From: Methylobacterium thuringiense
GTDB taxonomy: Bacteria > Pseudomonadota > Alphaproteobacteria > Rhizobiales > Beijerinckiaceae
Direction: 5' to 3'
DNA: 64,000 bases
Assembly (NCBI RefSeq): GCF_022179645.1
Contig: NZ_BPRA01000012.1
Coordinates: 157,488-221,487, forward strand
Below the pieces are notes generated by a model. That model was not told the origin of the DNA. It made no database searches and saw nothing but the letters and a program-made list of their open reading frames with translations. A program made the position numbers and the translations under genes. Positions within the stretch are counted from its first letter, which is position 1, and each line of letters starts with the position of its first letter. Of the stretch, positions 40,034 to 50,276 are shown one piece after another.

Positions 40034-42946
40034 ATGAGCGATACGAAGACACCGGGCGATAAGACGCAGACCAGGGCGCCCGCGAAACCGCTGACGCTGA
40101 AGCGTCCGATCGAGCAGGGCACGGTACGGCAGAGCTTCTCCCATGGCCGATCCAAGTCGGTCGTGGTCGAGACGGTGAAGCGCCGCACGATTGGTGCTGC
40201 TCCGGCTCCCGCCGCCGCCCCGCCGCGCGAGGCTCCGGCCGCGCCGCAAACCACCCGCCCCGCACCGGCTGCGCCGCCGACGGTGGCGCCCGCCCCCGCA
40301 CGGCCCCCGGCCGGACGCTCGGGCTCCGGCATGGTGCTGCGCACGCTGAGCGAGCAGGAGCGCGACGCCCGCGCCAACGCTCTGGCCGACTCGCAGAAGC
40401 GCGAGCAGGAGATGCGTGCGCTGGCCGACGCCGAGAAGCGTGCCCGCCGCGAACGCGACGAATCCGAGCAGCGCGAGCGCGACGCGGCGGAGGCCCGCCG
40501 CCGCGAGGAGGACGATCGCCGCAAGCAGGACGACGAGCACCGCCGTCGCGCTTCCGAGGAATCCCGCCGCCGCGCCGAAGAGGATTCTGCTGCCCGCGCC
40601 GCTCCGGTCGAGGCGCCGCAGGCACCCGAGGCCTCGCCTCAGGCTGCGGCTCCGGCCCAGCCGGCGGCTCCGGCTGCCGCCGCTCCGCCACGTCCGGCTG
40701 CTCCGGCACGTCCGTCGGCGCCGCGCCCCGGCCTTGCGCCGACGACGCCCCGCCCGCCCGTGACCGCGCGTCCGGCAAGCGCCGAACCGCGCCGCACGAT
40801 CACCGCCGAGGTGCGCAAGCCGCGCGACCTGAACTTCATGGCGCGCCCGGCTCCGGCTCCCGAGCCGGAGAACAAGACGACGCCGTCGACGGCCCGTCAG
40901 CCCGACGGCATCACCGTCACGCGTCCGGCCCGCTCGAACGCGACGGCCGCCGAGGAGGAGCCCGAGACCAAGCGGGTGATCCGCCGTCCCGGCATGCCGC
41001 TCAAGATCATCACCCCGCCCAAGACGCCGAAGTCGCCGGGCGGCGATCGCAACCGCGGCCGTCTCACCATCGCCACGGCGACGTCGGGCGAGGACGAGCG
41101 CACGCGCTCCGTCGCGTCCTTCCGCCGCCGCCAGCAGCGGATGAGCGGCCACCGGAACGACGAGCCCAAGGAAAAGATCGTCCGCGAGGTGACGATCCCC
41201 GAGACGATCACGATTCAGGAACTCGCCAACCGCATGTCGGAGCGGGCGGTGGACGTGATCCGCCTGCTCATGAAGCAGGGCGAGATCCACAAGATCACCG
41301 ACGTGATCGACTCGGATTCCGCGCAGCTCATCGCTGAGGAAATGGGCCACACGGTCCGCCGCGTCGCCGAGTCGGACGTCGAAGAGGGTCTGACCTCGGA
41401 CGAGCCGGATCTGGAGGAGGATCTCGATCCCCGTCCGCCGGTCGTCACGATCATGGGCCACGTCGACCATGGCAAGACCTCGCTGCTCGACGCGATCCGC
41501 AAGGAGAACGTCGTTTCGGGCGAAGCCGGCGGCATCACCCAGCATATCGGCGCCTACCAGGCGCCGTCGCCCTCGGGCGACCTGATCACCTTCATCGACA
41601 CCCCCGGCCACGCGGCCTTCACCTCCATGCGCGCCCGCGGCGCCAAGGTGACGGACATCGTCGTGCTCGTGGTGGCGGCCGATGACGGCGTCATGCCCCA
41701 GACGATCGAGGCGATCGCCCACGCCAAGGCGGCGCAGGTGCCGCTGATCATCGCGATCAACAAGATCGACAAGGCCGACGCGAACCCGCAGCGGGTCCGC
41801 ACCGAGCTGCTGCAGCACGACATCCAGGTCGAGTCGATGGGCGGCGAGACCCTGGAATTCGAGGTTTCGGCCAAGACCGGCGACGGTCTGCCCGAGCTTC
41901 TCGAGGGTCTGCAGCTCCAGGCCGAGATCATGAACCTTCGCGCCAACGAGAAACGCGACGGCGAGGGCACGGTCATCGAGGCCCAGCTCGACCGTGGCCG
42001 CGGCCCGGTCGCGACCGTGCTGGTCCAGCGCGGCACCCTGTTCACCGGCGACATCGTCGTGGCGGGCGCCGAGTGGGGCCGGGTGCGCGCGCTGATCGAC
42101 GACAAGGGCGAGCACATCCCCTATGCCGGCCCTTCGGTGCCGGTCGAGGTGCTCGGCTTCAACGGCACGCCGGATGCCGGCGAGCGCGTGGTCGTGGTTC
42201 CCAACGAGGCCCGCGCCCGCGAGGTCGCGGAATACCGCGCCCGGATCAAGCGCGATCGCATGACTGCCCGCACGGGCGGCGCCAACCGCTCGCTCGTGGA
42301 CATGATGCGCGATCTCAAAGAGGGCTCCGGCCGCCGCGAGTTGCCCGTCATCATCAAGGGCGACGTGCAGGGCTCGGTCGAGGCGATCGTCGGTGCGCTC
42401 GGCAAGATCGGCAACGACGAGGTCTCCGCCCGCATCCTGCATTCGGGCGTCGGCGGCCTGACCGAGTCGGACGTGACCCTGGCGACGGCTTCGAAGGCCG
42501 TGGTCATCGGCTTCAACGTGCGCGCCCACAAGGAAGCCCGCGAGGCGGCCGAGCGGGCTGGCACCGAGATCCGCTACTACAGCATCATCTACGACCTCGT
42601 GGACGACATCAAAGACACGCTCTCGGGCATGCTCCCGCCGACGCTCCGCGAGGAGAAGCTCGGCGAGGCGCAGATCCTGCAGATCTTCGACGTGTCGAAG
42701 GTCGGCAAGATCGCCGGTTGCCGCGTCACCGACGGTACCGTCCAGCGCGGCGCCCATGTCCGCCTGATCCGCGACAGCGTCGTGATCTACGAGGGCAAGC
42801 TCTCGCAGCTCAAGCGCCTCAAGGACGACGCCAAGGAAGTCGGGTCGGGCTACGAGTGCGGCATGTCCTTCGAGAACTTCCAGGACATGCGCGCCGGCGA
42901 CCAGATCGAGTGCTTCCGGGTCGATGAGATCCGCCGGACGCTCTGA
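40034..42946 (+). CDS. infB: Translation initiation factor IF-2
   Basis: GTPase that places initiator fMet-tRNA on the ribosome. 970 aa: a long Pro/Ala-rich and Arg/Glu-rich N-terminal region with a coiled segment (about 100-190), the IF2-N module ([22 protein letters not shown]), then the G domain with [15 protein letters not shown] near 475, DTPGHAAF and NKIDK, and the C-terminal domains that bind fMet-tRNA. The Ala/Pro-rich N-terminus is longer than in E. coli (890 aa), usual for alphaproteobacteria. Confidence 0.97.
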   Translation: MSDTKTPGDKTQTRAPAKPLTLKRPIEQGTVRQSFSHGRSKSVVVETVKRRTIGAAPAPAAAPPREAPAAPQTTRPAPAAPPTVAPAPARPPAGRSGSGMVLRTLSEQERDARANALADSQKREQEMRALADAEKRARRERDESEQRERDAAEARRREEDDRRKQDDEHRRRASEESRRRAEEDSAARAAPVEAPQAPEASPQAAAPAQPAAPAAAAPPRPAAPARPSAPRPGLAPTTPRPPVTARPASAEPRRTITAEVRKPRDLNFMARPAPAPEPENKTTPSTARQPDGITVTRPARSNATAAEEEPETKRVIRRPGMPLKIITPPKTPKSPGGDRNRGRLTIATATSGEDERTRSVASFRRRQQRMSGHRNDEPKEKIVREVTIPETITIQELANRMSERAVDVIRLLMKQGEIHKITDVIDSDSAQLIAEEMGHTVRRVAESDVEEGLTSDEPDLEEDLDPRPPVVTIMGHVDHGKTSLLDAIRKENVVSGEAGGITQHIGAYQAPSPSGDLITFIDTPGHAAFTSMRARGAKVTDIVVLVVAADDGVMPQTIEAIAHAKAAQVPLIIAINKIDKADANPQRVRTELLQHDIQVESMGGETLEFEVSAKTGDGLPELLEGLQLQAEIMNLRANEKRDGEGTVIEAQLDRGRGPVATVLVQRGTLFTGDIVVAGAEWGRVRALIDDKGEHIPYAGPSVPVEVLGFNGTPDAGERVVVVPNEARAREVAEYRARIKRDRMTARTGGANRSLVDMMRDLKEGSGRRELPVIIKGDVQGSVEAIVGALGKIGNDEVSARILHSGVGGLTESDVTLATASKAVVIGFNVRAHKEAREAAERAGTEIRYYSIIYDLVDDIKDTLSGMLPPTLREEKLGEAQILQIFDVSKVGKIAGCRVTDGTVQRGAHVRLIRDSVVIYEGKLSQLKRLKDDAKEVGSGYECGMSFENFQDMRAGDQIECFRVDEIRRTL

Positions 42947-42973
42947 CCCTGACGCGTCCGCAGCGATGACGGC

Positions 42974-42999
42974 GGGGCCGCGGCGCAAGCTGCGGCCCC
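42974..42999 (+). terminator. Strong GC hairpin between infB and rbfA
   Basis: GGGGCCGCGGC (42974-42984) and GCTGCGGCCCC (42989-42999) pair with one G-T and a GCAA loop, followed only by GTTCGTTTC. The weak T-content suggests partial termination or an RNA-processing/stability element that lowers expression of rbfA and truB rather than a full stop. Confidence 0.5.
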
Positions 43000-43059
43000 G
43001 TTCGTTTCGCACGGCTCGCGCCGCATCCCCCGCTTTGAAACGATCCACCGATACCGCCC

Positions 43060-43494
43060 ATGGCTCAGAAATCCTCTCAAGCCGGTCCCGGCCAGCGCCA
43101 GCAGCGCGTCGCGGAACTCGTGCGCCATGCGCTGGCCGACGTGCTGCAGCGCGGCGACATCCAGGACCCTGTGCTGTCCTCGCACGTGATCACGATCCCG
43201 GAGGTGCGGATGTCGCCGGACCTCAAGATCGCGAACGCCTACGTGATGCCGCTCGGCGGCCAGGACGAGGCGCCGGTGATCAAGGCGCTCGAGAAGAACC
43301 GCAAGGTCCTGCGGCAGGAGGTGGCCCGCCGCGTGAACCTCAAATTCGCGCCGGACCTGCGCTTCTTCCGCGACGAGACCTTCGACGAGGCCTCGCGGAT
43401 CGATGCAATCCTGCGGAGCGAGAAGGTCCAGCGCGACCTCGACTCCGCTCCGGCATCCGATACCGGCGAACCCGAGCCCGAATCCGGGCATTGA
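43060..43494 (+). CDS. rbfA: 30S ribosome-binding factor RbfA
   Basis: Cold-shock-linked 16S maturation factor. 144 aa with the KH-type fold: [41 protein letters not shown] and [21 protein letters not shown]. The last ~20 residues are an acidic tail. Lies 113 bp after infB, across the hairpin at 42974-42999. Confidence 0.96.
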   Translation: MAQKSSQAGPGQRQQRVAELVRHALADVLQRGDIQDPVLSSHVITIPEVRMSPDLKIANAYVMPLGGQDEAPVIKALEKNRKVLRQEVARRVNLKFAPDLRFFRDETFDEASRIDAILRSEKVQRDLDSAPASDTGEPEPESGH

Positions 43495-43614
43495 CCCCGG
43501 GCGGACTTGCTCGGAGACGGTCGACACCATCCCTTATCTCAGACGCGCGGGACGGACTTGCAGCCAGCGGCCGCAAGCCCCCGAGGCGTTGCAGTGCCAT
43601 CGATCGAGGACATC

Positions 43615-44682
43615 ATGCAGGACGACACCGCCGGACAGTCCGAGGAACCGACGGCCGCCCTGCCGACCGAGGCGACCGTCGCGGACGAGCGCGGATCCGA
43701 AGAGCGCGGATCCGACGAGGGACGCCGGGGCAGGGGACGCCCGAATCGCGGCGGCCCGCGTCCCGACCGCCCGAAGAAGCGCGATGTCAGCGGCTGGGTG
43801 ATCCTCGACAAGGGCGTCGGCATCACCTCGACCCATGCGGTCGCCGTGGTGAAGCGAGCCTTCAATGCCAAGAAGGCCGGGCATGCCGGCACCCTCGATC
43901 CGCTGGCCTCCGGCATCCTGCCGATCGCGCTCGGTGAAGCCACGAAGACCGTCCCCTTCGTGATGGACGGCCGCAAGGCCTACCGCTTCACCGTGCAATG
44001 GGGCGTCGAGACCGACACGGACGATGCCGAGGGGCGCCCGGTCGCGACGAGCGACGCGCGGCCGACCCAGGCCGAGGTCGAGGCGGCGCTGCCGTCCTTC
44101 GTAGGTAATATCCAGCAGGTGCCGCCGCGCTACTCCGCCATCAAGATCCAGGGCGAGCGCGCCTACGACCTCGCCCGTGAGGGCGAGATCGTCGAGCTCG
44201 TCGCCCGAGAGGTCCGCATCGACCACCTTTCTGTGATCGAGCACGATGGCGAGCGCACGGTGATCGCGGCCGAATGCGGCAAGGGCACCTATGTCCGGGC
44301 GCTGGCGCGCGACCTCGGCCGCATGCTCGGCTGCCACGGCCATGTCGCCGCCCTGCGGCGTACCCGCGTCGGCCCCTTCGTCGAAGAGGCCTCCTGCAGC
44401 ATTCCGACGCTGGAAGAGGGCGCGCCCGACGGCAACGGCGCCCATCTCCAGCCCGTCGAGACGGCCCTCGACCAGATCCCGGAAGTGCCGGTCTCCCGCG
44501 ACGTGGCCCTGCGCCTGATGCGCGGCCAGCCGGTGATCCTGCGCGGGCGGGATGCGCCGGTGGAGGGCAAGGCCTTCGCGACCTGCGGCGGGATCCTCGT
44601 GGCAGTGGGCGACGTCGAGCGCGGCGAACTGGTGCCGCACCGGGTGTTTCACCTGGGCGGGACGGCGCCGCAGCGGGATTGA
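43615..44682 (+). CDS. truB: tRNA pseudouridine-55 synthase TruB
   Basis: Makes the universal T-loop pseudouridine 55. 355 aa: catalytic Asp in KAGHAGTLDPLASG, KAYRFTVQWGVETDTDD, PPRYSAIKIQGERAYDLAR and CGKGTYVRALARDLG. A ~55-residue charged N-terminal extension (DERGSEERGSDEGRRGRGRP) precedes the enzyme. The ATG at 43615 has GAGG upstream; a GTG at 43594 is possible. Ends 3 bp before the convergent amidohydrolase gene. Confidence 0.96.
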   Translation: MQDDTAGQSEEPTAALPTEATVADERGSEERGSDEGRRGRGRPNRGGPRPDRPKKRDVSGWVILDKGVGITSTHAVAVVKRAFNAKKAGHAGTLDPLASGILPIALGEATKTVPFVMDGRKAYRFTVQWGVETDTDDAEGRPVATSDARPTQAEVEAALPSFVGNIQQVPPRYSAIKIQGERAYDLAREGEIVELVAREVRIDHLSVIEHDGERTVIAAECGKGTYVRALARDLGRMLGCHGHVAALRRTRVGPFVEEASCSIPTLEEGAPDGNGAHLQPVETALDQIPEVPVSRDVALRLMRGQPVILRGRDAPVEGKAFATCGGILVAVGDVERGELVPHRVFHLGGTAPQRD

Positions 44683-44685
44683 CCC

Positions 44686-45855
44686 TCACCCCACCGGCAG
44701 CGCCGTCTCGATCAACCGCGCCCACAGCGAAGCCCCGTAAGGCGCGGCCGCGTCGCAAAAGTCGTAGTCCGGGTGGTGCAGGCCGGCGGAGGGGCCGTTG
44801 CCCATGAAGATGTAGGCGCCGGGCCGCTCCAGCAGCATGTAGGAGAAATCCTCGGCGGCCATCATCGGCGCGACGTCGCGGTCGACCTGGGCCTCGCCGA
44901 CGATGTTCGCGGCGATTCCGGCCATGTAGGCGGTCTCGGCCGGGTGGTTCTCGGTGGCGGGGTAGCCGTCGTCGAAAGCGATGATCGCCTGCGCCCCGAA
45001 GGCGGCCGTCACCCCTGTGACGATCGCGGCGATGCGCTCCTTGATCAGGGCCCTGACCTCGGGCGCCAGCGCGCGCAGCGTCCCGCGCAGGACCGCCTCC
45101 TGCGGCAGGACGTTGAACGCCTCGCCGGCCGTGACGGCGCAGACCGAGACCACAGCGGATTTCAGCGGATCGACCGAGCGAGCGACGATCGATTGCAGGG
45201 CAACGATGACGTGGCTGGCGACGAGCACGCTGTCGACCGCCGCCTGCGGCAGCGCGGCGTGGCCGCCCCGGCCCTGGATCGTGAGGGTGAAGCGGTCGGT
45301 GGACGCCATGATCGGGCCGGGCCGGATCGCGAAGCTGCCGAGCGGCTGGTTCGGGATGTTATGCAGCCCGTAGACCGCCTCGATGCCGAAGCGCTCCATC
45401 AGGCCGTCCGCGACCATCGCCGCGCCCCCGCCGCCGCCCTCTTCGGCGGGCTGGAAGATCAGCACGGCGCTACCGTCGAAATCGCGGGTCTCGGCGAGGT
45501 ACTTCGCGGCCCCGAGCAGCATGGCCGTGTGGCCGTCATGGCCGCAGGCATGCATCTTTCCCGGCACCGTCGAGCGGTACGCCAAGTCCCGCACCTCCTG
45601 GATCGGCAGGGCGTCCATGTCGGCGCGCAGTCCGATCGCCCGGTTGGAGCCGTGCGCCCGGCCCCGGATCACGCCGACGACGCCGGTGCGGCCTATGCCG
45701 GTGGCGACCGTGTCGCAACCGAAGGCGCGCAGCTTGTCCGCAACGAAGCCGGCGGTGCGGTGGACGTCGTATTGCAGCTCCGGATGCGCGTGGAGATCGT
45801 GCCGCCAGGCGGTGATCTCGTCCGCGAAGGTGGCGATCCGGTCGATGATGGGCAT
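44686..45855 (-). CDS. M20D-family amidohydrolase (hippurate hydrolase-like)
   Basis: Cytoplasmic metal-dependent amide hydrolase acting on N-acyl amino acids. 389 aa with the metal and catalytic motifs ADMDALP, MHACGHDGHTAMLLGAA, FQPAEEGGGGG, LHNIPNQPLGSF, and MMAAEDFSYML with the final metal ligand HHPDYDF. Lid domain in the middle (GGHAALPQAAVDSV). The substrate could be hippurate, N-acetyl amino acids or similar. Lies 78 bp downstream of cueR on the same strand. Confidence 0.92.
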   Translation of the reverse strand: MPIIDRIATFADEITAWRHDLHAHPELQYDVHRTAGFVADKLRAFGCDTVATGIGRTGVVGVIRGRAHGSNRAIGLRADMDALPIQEVRDLAYRSTVPGKMHACGHDGHTAMLLGAAKYLAETRDFDGSAVLIFQPAEEGGGGGAAMVADGLMERFGIEAVYGLHNIPNQPLGSFAIRPGPIMASTDRFTLTIQGRGGHAALPQAAVDSVLVASHVIVALQSIVARSVDPLKSAVVSVCAVTAGEAFNVLPQEAVLRGTLRALAPEVRALIKERIAAIVTGVTAAFGAQAIIAFDDGYPATENHPAETAYMAGIAANIVGEAQVDRDVAPMMAAEDFSYMLLERPGAYIFMGNGPSAGLHHPDYDFCDAAAPYGASLWARLIETALPVG

Positions 45856-45933
45856 GGTCTCGGTACTCGTGCGCGTCCGTCGGAGCGTCCGCGCTCGACC
45901 CAGCAAACAGGAGGCCAGTGCCCCGGTCAATGC

Positions 45934-46407
45934 TCAAGCTTGGCCGGAAGAACCGCGACGAGGCTGCTTTGCCGGCTGCGAATTTCGCGCCCGGTCGTCG
46001 GCCGGGCCGGCGGCGAGGTCGTCGAGGATCGGGCAGTCCGGGCGGTCGTCGCCGCAGCAGCTTTCCGCAAGGTCTTCGAGCGTCCGGGCCATGCCCTCGA
46101 GGCCGGCGATGCGCCGTCGTAGATCCGCGACGTGACCCTGCGCCACCGCCTTCACCCCGGCGCTCGCCCGCGAGCGGTCGCGCCACAGCGCCAGAAGCTC
46201 GGCAATCTCCGGCATCGAGAAGCCGAGATCGCGCGCCCGGCGCACGAAGCGCAGGGCATGCAGGTCGGCCTGGGCGTAGAGCCGGTAGCCGGCGGCCGTC
46301 CGCTCGGCCGGACCGAGCAGGCCGGTCTCCTCGTAATAGCGGATCATCTTGGCCGAGACGCCGCTGAACCGCGCCGCCTCGCCGATCGTGACGGGGCGCC
46401 CGCTCAT
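45934..46407 (-). CDS. cueR: Copper-responsive MerR-family activator CueR
   Basis: Activates copper export genes when Cu(I) binds. 157 aa from ATG 46407: winged helix (VTIGEAARFSGVSAKMIRYYEETGLL), long dimerisation helix, and the metal loop SCCGDDRPDCPI, with two cysteines spaced CX7C as in CueR. The start overlaps the copA stop by ATGA, so both are one transcript. Its expected operator is upstream of copA. The tail after the loop (about 30 residues) is longer than in E. coli CueR. Confidence 0.94.
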   Translation of the reverse strand: MSGRPVTIGEAARFSGVSAKMIRYYEETGLLGPAERTAAGYRLYAQADLHALRFVRRARDLGFSMPEIAELLALWRDRSRASAGVKAVAQGHVADLRRRIAGLEGMARTLEDLAESCCGDDRPDCPILDDLAAGPADDRARNSQPAKQPRRGSSGQA

Positions 46408-48917
46408 GCCGGCCTGCCCGCCGAGCGGGCATGGCGGAGGCGCAGAGCATTGGTCACGACGCATACGCTGGACAGCATCATGGCGCTTGCCGCGACTATC
46501 GGGGGCAGCATGGGAATGCCGGCCGCGGCGAGCGCTCCCGCCGCCACCGGAATCAACCCCACATTGTAGGCAAAGGCCCAGAACATGTTCTGCCGGATCG
46601 TCCGCATCGTCGCGCGCGACAGGACGAACGCCTCCTCCACGCCGCCGAGCGCACAGGACATCAGCACCACGTCGGCACTCGCGATCGCGACATCCGTGCC
46701 GGTGCCGATGGCGATGCCGACATCGGCGCCGGACAGCGCCGGGGCGTCGTTGATCCCGTCGCCGACGAAGGCGACGGAGCCGTGAGATTCTCGAAATCTC
46801 TCAATGGCTTCGACCTTTCCGGCGGGCAGGACCTCGGCCGCGACCGCGTCGATGCCGAGGGTTGCCGCCACGGCCTGCGCCGTACGCCGGTCGTCGCCGG
46901 TGATCATCGCGACGACGAGGCCGCGAGCCTGCAGCGAACGGATGACGCCCTCGGCGTCCGGCCTGACCGAGTCGGCGACCGCGATGAGGGCAGCGAGCCG
47001 GCCGTCGATGGCGGCGTAGAGCGGGCTGTGGCCGGAGGCGCCGAGCCGCTCGGCCGCGTCGTCGAGCGACCCTGCCGGGATGCCGAGTCTCTCCATCAAG
47101 CGCTTGGCACCAATGGCGATTTCTCTGCCAGCGACGCGGCCGGTCACACCATGGCCGGGGATCGCCTCGAAGGCCTCGACCTCGGCGATGGAGCCGGCCT
47201 CCCGCGCCGCCGTGACGATGGCGCGGGCGATCGGGTGTTCGGAGCGCGCTTCGACCGCCCCCGCTGCGGCCAGCACCTCCTCCCGCGAAAAGCCCTCGGC
47301 TGTGACGAGATCGGTAAGGCGGGGGCGGCCTTCGGTGAGGGTACCGGTCTTGTCGAAGGCGACGACCTTCACGTTTTCAAGGACCTGCAGGGCGCTGCCC
47401 TTGCGGAACAGCACGCCGCGCTCGGCCGCGCGGCCGGTGCCGACCATGATCGCGACCGGCACGGCGAGGCCCATGGCGCAGGGGCAGGCGATGATGAGGA
47501 CGGCGATGGCATGAACGAGGGCGGGGCCGAGCGCCGGGCTCGGGGCCAGCGCCAGCCATGCGAGAAAGGTCGCGGCGGAGATCGCCAACACGGCCGGTAC
47601 GAACCGGGCCGTGATGCGATCGACGAGGCCCTGGACCGGCAGCTTTCCGCCCTGCGCCGCCTCGACCATGCGGGCGATCTGGGCGAGGACGGTGCCGGAG
47701 CCGACGGTCTCGACCCGCAGGTCGAAGCCGCCGGAGGTGTTGAGCGTGCCGCCGATGGTGGCGTCGCCCTCTCCCTTGCGGACGGGATCCGGCTCGCCGG
47801 TGACCATGCTCTCGTCGATCCAGGACGCACCGGCGACGAGGCGGCCATCTGCCGGCACGCGCTCTCCCGGACGCACGCGCACCCGGTCGCCAAGCTTCAG
47901 ATCAGTAACGAGAATTTCCGTTTCTTCGCCGTCACGCATGACGCGCGCGGTCTTCGGAGCGAGATCGAGGAGGCGGGCGATGGCCGCGCCGGTGCGGCCG
48001 CGGGCACGGGCTTCCAGCGCACGGCCGAGCAGGATCAGCGTGACGATGAGGACGCTCGCCTCGAAATACAGCTGCGCACCGCCCTGTGGCAGCAGGCCGG
48101 GCGCAAGGGTGGCGATCATCGAGGCGAGGTAGGCGGCACCGGCACCCAGGGCGACGAGGGCGTTCATGTCCGGGTGCCCGCGCAGCAGGCCGGGAATGCC
48201 CGACCGGAAGAAGCGGCGGCCCGGCCAGGCAAGCACCAGCGTGGCCAGGGCGGCCTGGAGCAGGGCGTTGGCGCCGTTGCCGAAAAGGCCGTCGACGCTC
48301 TCGTGGAAGCCGGGGATGAAATGGCCACCCATGTCGAGGAGGACGACGGGCGCCGCGAGCAGGGCCGAAAGGCGGACATCTCGCCAGAGCTGTGCCGTCT
48401 CGCGTGCCTGCCGATCTTCACGATCCGGCGTCCGACCAGCGTCGCTGCCGACGCTCTGCAATTCGAAGCCGGCCTGCCGCACCGTCTCTTCGATCTCGGC
48501 CATGGCGACGGTGCCGTCGGCATGGCGCAGTTCGGCGCGGCCGGAGGCGAGGTTGACGACTGCGCCCGTCACGCCGGGAATGCGCAGGAGCGTCCGCTCC
48601 ACCCGCGCCACGCAGGAGGCGCAGGTCATTCCGCCGATGCCGACGGCGCTGGTCGTCTCGGGCACGGTGTAGCCGGCGGCCGCAATCGCCTCCGCCACGC
48701 GATGCGCCGGCATGCCGGCCGGAAGGCTCAGGCTGGCCTTCCCCGTCGCGAGGTTGACGGAGACGTCGCGAACATCCGGCAAGTCGAGCAGTGCCCGTTC
48801 GACACGGCTCACGCAGGACGCGCAGCTAAGCCCTTCGATCGGCAGCGTAATGGTGGCACGCGGCCGATCGGCAGTAGGCGCGGAGCGGGGGAGGGGGAAG
48901 TCGGTGCGAGCGTCCAT
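46404..48917 (-). CDS. copA: Copper-exporting P1B-type ATPase CopA
   Basis: Pumps Cu(I) out of the cytoplasm. 837 aa: two N-terminal heavy-metal-associated domains with CASC motifs (GLSCASCVSRVE, GMTCASCVARVE), membrane helices, the actuator MVTGEPDP, metal-site CPC in IIACPCAMG, phosphorylation site FDKTGTLTEGRP, the HP motif in SEHPIARAI, and GDGINDAPAL. ATG 48917 is the only good start before the first metal domain. It lies only about 8 bp after the predicted -10 element, so the mRNA may be almost leaderless. CueR follows with overlap. Confidence 0.95.
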   Translation of the reverse strand: MDARTDFPLPRSAPTADRPRATITLPIEGLSCASCVSRVERALLDLPDVRDVSVNLATGKASLSLPAGMPAHRVAEAIAAAGYTVPETTSAVGIGGMTCASCVARVERTLLRIPGVTGAVVNLASGRAELRHADGTVAMAEIEETVRQAGFELQSVGSDAGRTPDREDRQARETAQLWRDVRLSALLAAPVVLLDMGGHFIPGFHESVDGLFGNGANALLQAALATLVLAWPGRRFFRSGIPGLLRGHPDMNALVALGAGAAYLASMIATLAPGLLPQGGAQLYFEASVLIVTLILLGRALEARARGRTGAAIARLLDLAPKTARVMRDGEETEILVTDLKLGDRVRVRPGERVPADGRLVAGASWIDESMVTGEPDPVRKGEGDATIGGTLNTSGGFDLRVETVGSGTVLAQIARMVEAAQGGKLPVQGLVDRITARFVPAVLAISAATFLAWLALAPSPALGPALVHAIAVLIIACPCAMGLAVPVAIMVGTGRAAERGVLFRKGSALQVLENVKVVAFDKTGTLTEGRPRLTDLVTAEGFSREEVLAAAGAVEARSEHPIARAIVTAAREAGSIAEVEAFEAIPGHGVTGRVAGREIAIGAKRLMERLGIPAGSLDDAAERLGASGHSPLYAAIDGRLAALIAVADSVRPDAEGVIRSLQARGLVVAMITGDDRRTAQAVAATLGIDAVAAEVLPAGKVEAIERFRESHGSVAFVGDGINDAPALSGADVGIAIGTGTDVAIASADVVLMSCALGGVEEAFVLSRATMRTIRQNMFWAFAYNVGLIPVAAGALAAAGIPMLPPIVAASAMMLSSVCVVTNALRLRHARSAGRPA

Positions 48918-48924
48918 GCGCCCT

Positions 48925-48955
48925 CAGATGGGGCTTCCCATCATGGGAAGGTCAA
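48925..48955 (-). promoter_or_regulatory. CueR-type promoter/operator of copA-cueR
   Basis: Reading leftward: ACCTTCC-N7-GGAAGCC (48952-48932), the CueR consensus dyad ACCTTCC-N7-GGAAGGT with only the last two bases different. It sits between TTGACC (-35, 48955-48950) and CATCTG (-10, 48930-48925) with a 19-bp spacer, the long spacing typical of MerR-activated promoters. The -35 and half the dyad are within the last codons of phoR. Confidence 0.88.
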
Positions 48956-50248
48956 GGGCGTGTCGACGGGACGCACGCCATGGGGCTCCATCCCGTCTTC
49001 GCGGCGATGCTCGGGCAGGATCACACGGACGGTGGTGCCCCGGTCGATCTCGCTCTCGATGACGAGGCGGCCCCGGTGGCGGTTGAGCGCGTGCTTGACG
49101 ATCGCCAGACCGAGGCCGGTGCCGCCCTGCTGCCGGCTCGACGCGGTGTCGACACGATAGAAGCGCTCGGTGAGACGCGGGATGTGCTCGGGGGCGATGC
49201 CCGGCCCCTCGTCGCGCACGGCGAGCGTGAGCTGGGCGGGCCTGCTGCCGGAGGTATCCTCGCGGCCGAGGCTCACCGCGATGAGGCCGCCACCGCCAGC
49301 GTATTTCAAGGCGTTCTCGACGAGGTTCTCGACCACCCGCAGCAACTCGTCGCGATCGCCGAGGACTGGGTAGGGCGGCTCCGGCGCCTCCAGCGACAGG
49401 ACGATCCCGCGCTCGGCGGCGAGCGGCGCCTTCTCCTCCACCATCTGCCGGGCGATCCGCTTCAGGCAGACGATCTGCGTCGGCGGCACATGCTCGCGCA
49501 GCTCGATGCGCGAGAGCGAGAGCAGGTCGTCGATCAACCGGGTCATGCGCCGCGCCTGCATGCGCATGATGCCGAGGAACTGCTCGCGCGCCTTGGGATC
49601 GTCCCGGGCCGGTCCCTGCAGGGTCTCGATGAAGCCAGAGAGCGAAGCGAGCGGCGTCCGGAGCTCGTGGCTGGCATTCGCCACGAAATCCACCCGCATG
49701 GTCTCGAGCCGCCGCGCCGAGGTGAGATCGCGCAGAAAGAGCACCACGTTGGGCTGGCCGCCGCCCGGTGTGTCCGCCAGCGGAAGCGCCCCGATCTGAA
49801 CCTCAAAGGCGCGCTCGGTCGGCACCCGCGTGACGTAGCCGGTCTTCAACGGCGCCCCGCTCTGTAGAACCTCCTCGATGCCGTCGAGCACGTCCGGCGA
49901 GCGCAGCGCGAAAGAGAGCGGATGCCGCAACTTGAGCCCGGGCAGCAGGGCGCGGGCGGCCGGGTTCGCCTCGATGACGACGATGCGGCGGTCGACCAGG
50001 ATCACTGGGTCGGGAATGTTGGCGAGTAGGGACTCGGCCACGGAATGCCGCTCGCGCCGTTCGATTTCCAGCGGCGTCACGACGAGCGGCGAGCCGGAAC
50101 GGCTCAAGACCGCGCCCGCGACCAGGGCGAACGAGGCGGCGAGCAGGAAAGCCATCCCAGGCGTGCCGTCGACGAGCGCGGCGAGGCCGAAGACGACCGT
50201 GGCCGCGGCGGCTCCCGCCAGGGAGGATCGTCGGATCGAACCGGGCAT
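48941..50248 (-). CDS. phoR: PhoR-type sensor histidine kinase
   Basis: Membrane kinase for phosphate-type signalling. 435 aa: two N-terminal membrane helices (AAAATVVFGLAALV; MAFLLAASFALVAGAVL), PAS domain (SLLANIPDPVILVDRRIVVIEANPAA), HisKA with phosphorylated His in NASHELRTPLASLSG, and ATPase motifs VENLVENALKYA, RDEGPGIAPEH and GGTGLGLAIV. Neither phoB nor pst genes are present here, so its partner is elsewhere. Its final codons overlap the copA promoter. Confidence 0.88.
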   Translation of the reverse strand: MPGSIRRSSLAGAAAATVVFGLAALVDGTPGMAFLLAASFALVAGAVLSRSGSPLVVTPLEIERRERHSVAESLLANIPDPVILVDRRIVVIEANPAARALLPGLKLRHPLSFALRSPDVLDGIEEVLQSGAPLKTGYVTRVPTERAFEVQIGALPLADTPGGGQPNVVLFLRDLTSARRLETMRVDFVANASHELRTPLASLSGFIETLQGPARDDPKAREQFLGIMRMQARRMTRLIDDLLSLSRIELREHVPPTQIVCLKRIARQMVEEKAPLAAERGIVLSLEAPEPPYPVLGDRDELLRVVENLVENALKYAGGGGLIAVSLGREDTSGSRPAQLTLAVRDEGPGIAPEHIPRLTERFYRVDTASSRQQGGTGLGLAIVKHALNRHRGRLVIESEIDRGTTVRVILPEHRREDGMEPHGVRPVDTPLTFP

Positions 50249-50276
50249 TCTTGCTCACAGGCCCGCGGTGGCGGGA

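Noticed and set aside
39014-43048. 1344-residue minus-strand open frame across ylxR-infB
   Set aside because: Antisense shadow of well-recognised translation genes; His/Asp/Arg-biased sequence without domains.
46431-49160. 909-residue plus-strand open frame across copA
   Set aside because: Antisense shadow; the minus strand has all P-type ATPase motifs.
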